From: Candidatus Colimorpha enterica
Lineage (GTDB): Bacteria > Bacillota > Clostridia > Oscillospirales > CAG-272
DNA length: 13,745 bases
Direction of reading: 5' to 3'
Assembly: GCA_000433515.1 (NCBI GenBank)
Contig: FR891177.1
Span: forward strand, 14,442-28,186
The position numbers were made by a program, and so were the translations under genes. Numbering within the stretch: position 1 is the stretch's first letter; every line of letters starts with the position of its first letter. Positions 11,721 through 13,745 of the stretch are shown here, one piece after another. Under the pieces are notes generated by a model. That model had not been told where the DNA came from. It was given only the letters and a program-made list of their open reading frames with translations, and did not search any database.

Positions 11721-13550
11721 TCAGTTCTGGAGCTTTCTTCTTGCCTGCGCCTTTTTACGGGTCGCGGTGTCAAGGATTGTTTTGCGGAGCCTGATGCTCT
11801 TCGGGGTGACCTCGATAAGCTCGTCGTCGGCGATGAACTCGATCGCTTCCTCAAGGCTCATGATCTTTGCGGGAGTGAGGATGAGCTTTTCGTCCGCACC
11901 CTTGGAGCGGATGGCGGTGAGCTGCTTTGTCTTGCAGGGGTTGATCTCGATATCGCCCATCTTTGGGTTCTCTCCGACGATCATGCCCTCGTAGACGGGG
12001 GTCTGGACTCCGACAAAGAGCTGACCTCTCTCCTGAGAGTTATAAAGCCCGTAGGACGTTGTTTCTCCCGCCTCGGATGCGACAAGGGAGCCTGTCATTC
12101 TCGATGCCATATCGCCCTTGTAGGGGTGATAGCCCTCGAACACGGTGTTGAGGATGCCCTCGCCTCTTGTGGCGGTCAGAAATTCGCTTCTGTAACCGAA
12201 GAGACAGCGGGAGGGGATGAGATACTGAAGCTCCATTCTCGACCCGCGTCTGCCCATCTGGAGAAGCTCGCCCTTTCTTGCGCCCAGCTTTTCCATGACG
12301 GTGCCCATGTACTCCTCCGGAACGTCGATTATCACGTTCTCGTAAGGCTCGCACCTGACGCCGTCGATGTCCCTGTAAAGGACGCGGGGAGTGCTGAGCG
12401 AAAGCTCGTAGCCCTCGCGGCGCATTGTCTCGACAAGTATCGAAAGGTGCATTTCGCCGCGGCCGGCGACCTTGAAGCAGTCTGTGGTCTCGCCGTCGGA
12501 AACTCTCAGTGAGACGTCCTTCAGCAGCTCGCGGTAGAGTCTGTCGCGTAGCTGGCGGGAGGTGACGTATTTGCCCTCCTTGCCTGCGAAGGGGCTGTCG
12601 TTGACGGCAAAGGTCATTTCTATCGTCGGCTCGCTGATCTTTACGAACTCAAGCGGTTCGGGGCAGGTGAGGGAGGTTATCGTGTCGCCGATCGTTATCG
12701 ACTCGGCTCCCGAGAAGCATACGATGTCTCCGGGGAGCGCGCTTTCGACGGTTCTTCTGCCGAGACCGTCGAACTGCTGAAGCGAAACGATCCTCGTTTT
12801 CACCGGTGCGGCTTTTGTGTGGTAGTTGCAGATGTACACGTCCTGATTCTGTCTTATGACTCCGCGGTCGACGCGTCCGATGCCCATTCTGCCGACGTAG
12901 TCGTTGTAGTCTATTGACGAGACAAGCAGCTGAAGCTCGCCGTTTTCGTCTCCCTCGGGTGCGGGGATGTATTCAAGGATCGTGTCGAACAGGGGCTTGA
13001 GGTCAACGCCTGCCTCATACGGGGTAAGCGATGCCGTGCCGGCGCGTCCGGAGCAGAACAGCATCGGGCTGTCAAGCTGGTCGTCGGTGGCGTTGAGATC
13101 CATGAGAAGCTCCAGCACCTCGTTTTCGACCTCTTCGATGCGCGCGTCGGGCTTGTCTATCTTATTGACGACGACGATGACGCGGTGGTTCAGCTCAAGT
13201 GCCTTCTGAAGCACGAATCTTGTCTGCGGCATCGGTCCTTCCGCCGCGTCCACAAGCAGGAGAACCCCGTTCACCATTTTGAGTATACGCTCGACCTCGC
13301 CGCTGAAATCGGCGTGTCCGGGGGTGTCGATGATGTTTATCTTTACGTCTTTATAGTGTACCGCGGTGTTCTTTGCAAGTATGGTTATCCCGCGCTCGCG
13401 CTCGAGGGCGTTGCTGTCCATGACGCGTTCCTCGGTCGCCTGATTTTCGCGGTATACTCCGCCCTGCTTGAGCATCTGGTCGACAAGCGTCGTCTTTCCG
13501 TGGTCGACGTGCGCGATGATTGCGATGTTTCTTAAATCGTTCCTTACCAA
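11721..13550 (-). CDS. typA: Translational GTPase TypA/BipA
   Basis: Ribosome-binding GTPase of the EF-G/LepA group, involved in 50S assembly and in stress and low-temperature growth. The 609-residue protein has G1 AHVDHGKT (13-20), G2 RGITI (53-57), G3 DTPGH (75-79), G4 NKID (129-132) and G5 SGRAG (167-171). Beta-barrel domain II, the EF-G-like domains III and V, and the TypA-specific C-terminal domain follow, ending in a basic tail (RKKAQARRKLQN). The start is TTG at 13550: MVRNDLRNIAIIAHVDHG matches the B. subtilis N-terminus, and GGAGTG (13558-13563) lies 7 nt upstream. It is transcribed from a consensus promoter, followed by a terminator and then the DUF2809 gene. The family length is normal. 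Confidence 0.97.
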   Translation of the reverse strand: MVRNDLRNIAIIAHVDHGKTTLVDQMLKQGGVYRENQATEERVMDSNALERERGITILAKNTAVHYKDVKINIIDTPGHADFSGEVERILKMVNGVLLLVDAAEGPMPQTRFVLQKALELNHRVIVVVNKIDKPDARIEEVENEVLELLMDLNATDDQLDSPMLFCSGRAGTASLTPYEAGVDLKPLFDTILEYIPAPEGDENGELQLLVSSIDYNDYVGRMGIGRVDRGVIRQNQDVYICNYHTKAAPVKTRIVSLQQFDGLGRRTVESALPGDIVCFSGAESITIGDTITSLTCPEPLEFVKISEPTIEMTFAVNDSPFAGKEGKYVTSRQLRDRLYRELLKDVSLRVSDGETTDCFKVAGRGEMHLSILVETMRREGYELSLSTPRVLYRDIDGVRCEPYENVIIDVPEEYMGTVMEKLGARKGELLQMGRRGSRMELQYLIPSRCLFGYRSEFLTATRGEGILNTVFEGYHPYKGDMASRMTGSLVASEAGETTSYGLYNSQERGQLFVGVQTPVYEGMIVGENPKMGDIEINPCKTKQLTAIRSKGADEKLILTPAKIMSLEEAIEFIADDELIEVTPKSIRLRKTILDTATRKKAQARRKLQN

Positions 13551-13589
13551 AATAGTTCACTCCGCTCAGAATATTTTTTATAACAATTC

Positions 13590-13618
13590 ATTATATCATA
13601 CATTTTCAGGTATTTCAA
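13590..13618 (-). promoter_or_regulatory. Sigma-A promoter of typA (extended -10)
   Basis: On the minus strand, TTGAAA (13613-13618), a 17-nt spacer and TATAAT (13590-13595) with TG upstream (TGATATAAT). Predicted start is near 13583, about 33 nt before the TTG start codon of typA. Confidence 0.9.
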
Positions 13619-13662
13619 CGGTTTTCCGCAAAAAACATCCCGAAAGTTGAAAATTATTTTTT

Positions 13663-13745
13663 GCCGGGCGCTGCCCGGACCTGCTCAGGGGACTTTTTGA
13701 AAAAAGTCCCCTGAGAACCCTCAAAAACTTTTATAAAAAAGGGGT
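13663..13745. repeat. Structured intergenic element of strong inverted repeats
   Basis: Non-coding right end of the window. First is CCGGGC (13664-13669)/GCCCGG (13673-13678) with a 3-nt loop. Next is a 32-nt near-perfect palindrome with 15-bp arms (13684-13698 and 13701-13715) and only GA between. Then follows an AT-rich palindrome TTTTATAAAA (13729-13738), flanked by ACCC (13717-13720) and GGGT (13742-13745). None is followed by a T-run on either strand as a terminator would be. The compact series of palindromes resembles dispersed intergenic repeat elements (REP/MITE-like). The element is cut by the window end, and copy number elsewhere cannot be seen. Confidence 0.5.

Noticed and set aside
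11285..11854. Longer DUF2809 frame starting at 11854
   Set aside because: The extra N-terminus is Ser/Arg/Lys-rich, overlaps typA coding sequence and crosses its terminator. The SD and family length support ATG 11659.
11658..12512. A 284-codon plus-strand open frame opposite typA
   Set aside because: It starts in the typA terminator and runs antisense to conserved TypA coding sequence; no SD or recognisable domain.

Overview
The window reads as a chromosomal segment of a Gram-positive anaerobe of the Clostridia, probably Ruminococcaceae/Oscillospiraceae-like. This is inferred from four things. The gene order is adk-map-infA-rpmJ-rpsM-rpsK-rpsD-rpoA-rplQ. The zinc-binding (Cys-containing) forms of adenylate kinase, S4 and L36 are present. 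The sigma-A promoters are often of the extended -10 kind (TGATATAAT). The VanY-type enzyme carries a Thr/Pro/Glu-rich wall-spanning linker. There is no rRNA, tRNA, CRISPR array, phage gene or transposase in the window.

Region 1 (1-4994, + strand) is the downstream part of the spc/alpha ribosomal operon. It makes adenylate kinase, methionine aminopeptidase, IF1, L36, S13, S11, S4, RNA polymerase alpha and L17, and ends at a strong bidirectional terminator. Its upstream promoter lies outside the window. Genes are tightly packed with strong Shine-Dalgarno (SD) sites, except for two gaps of about 90 nt (rpsD-rpoA and rpoA-rplQ) that both hold notable RNA secondary-structure potential. The infA gene appears to start at CTG, giving the standard 72-residue IF1.

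Region 2 (5000-10012) is an envelope/osmotic-stress neighbourhood. A MscS channel (-) diverges from a membrane-anchored VanY-type DD-carboxypeptidase (+). That gene converges, across a shared terminator, on a minus-strand series: a membrane-anchored protein of unknown function, a multi-Cys zinc-ribbon protein of unknown function, MscL with a long charged C-terminal extension, and a ROK-family sugar kinase. The two unknown genes are 3 nt apart and form a transcription unit with its own consensus promoter. MscL has an additional promoter and a structured leader.

Region 3 (10146-13618) holds trpS (+), with its own promoter and terminator and no room for a T-box leader. It converges on a minus-strand unit of typA/bipA (TTG start) and a small DUF2809 membrane protein. 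That protein's SD lies immediately past the typA terminator.

The right end (about 13663-13745) is non-coding and built of strong inverted repeats, including a 32-nt near-perfect palindrome. It is probably a dispersed structured intergenic element. No complete new defence or metabolic system is visible. The best candidates for undescribed biology are the CTG start of IF1, the possible pseudoknot between rpsD and rpoA, the mutually exclusive hairpins before rplQ, the unknown two-gene zinc-ribbon/membrane unit, and the terminal palindromic element.
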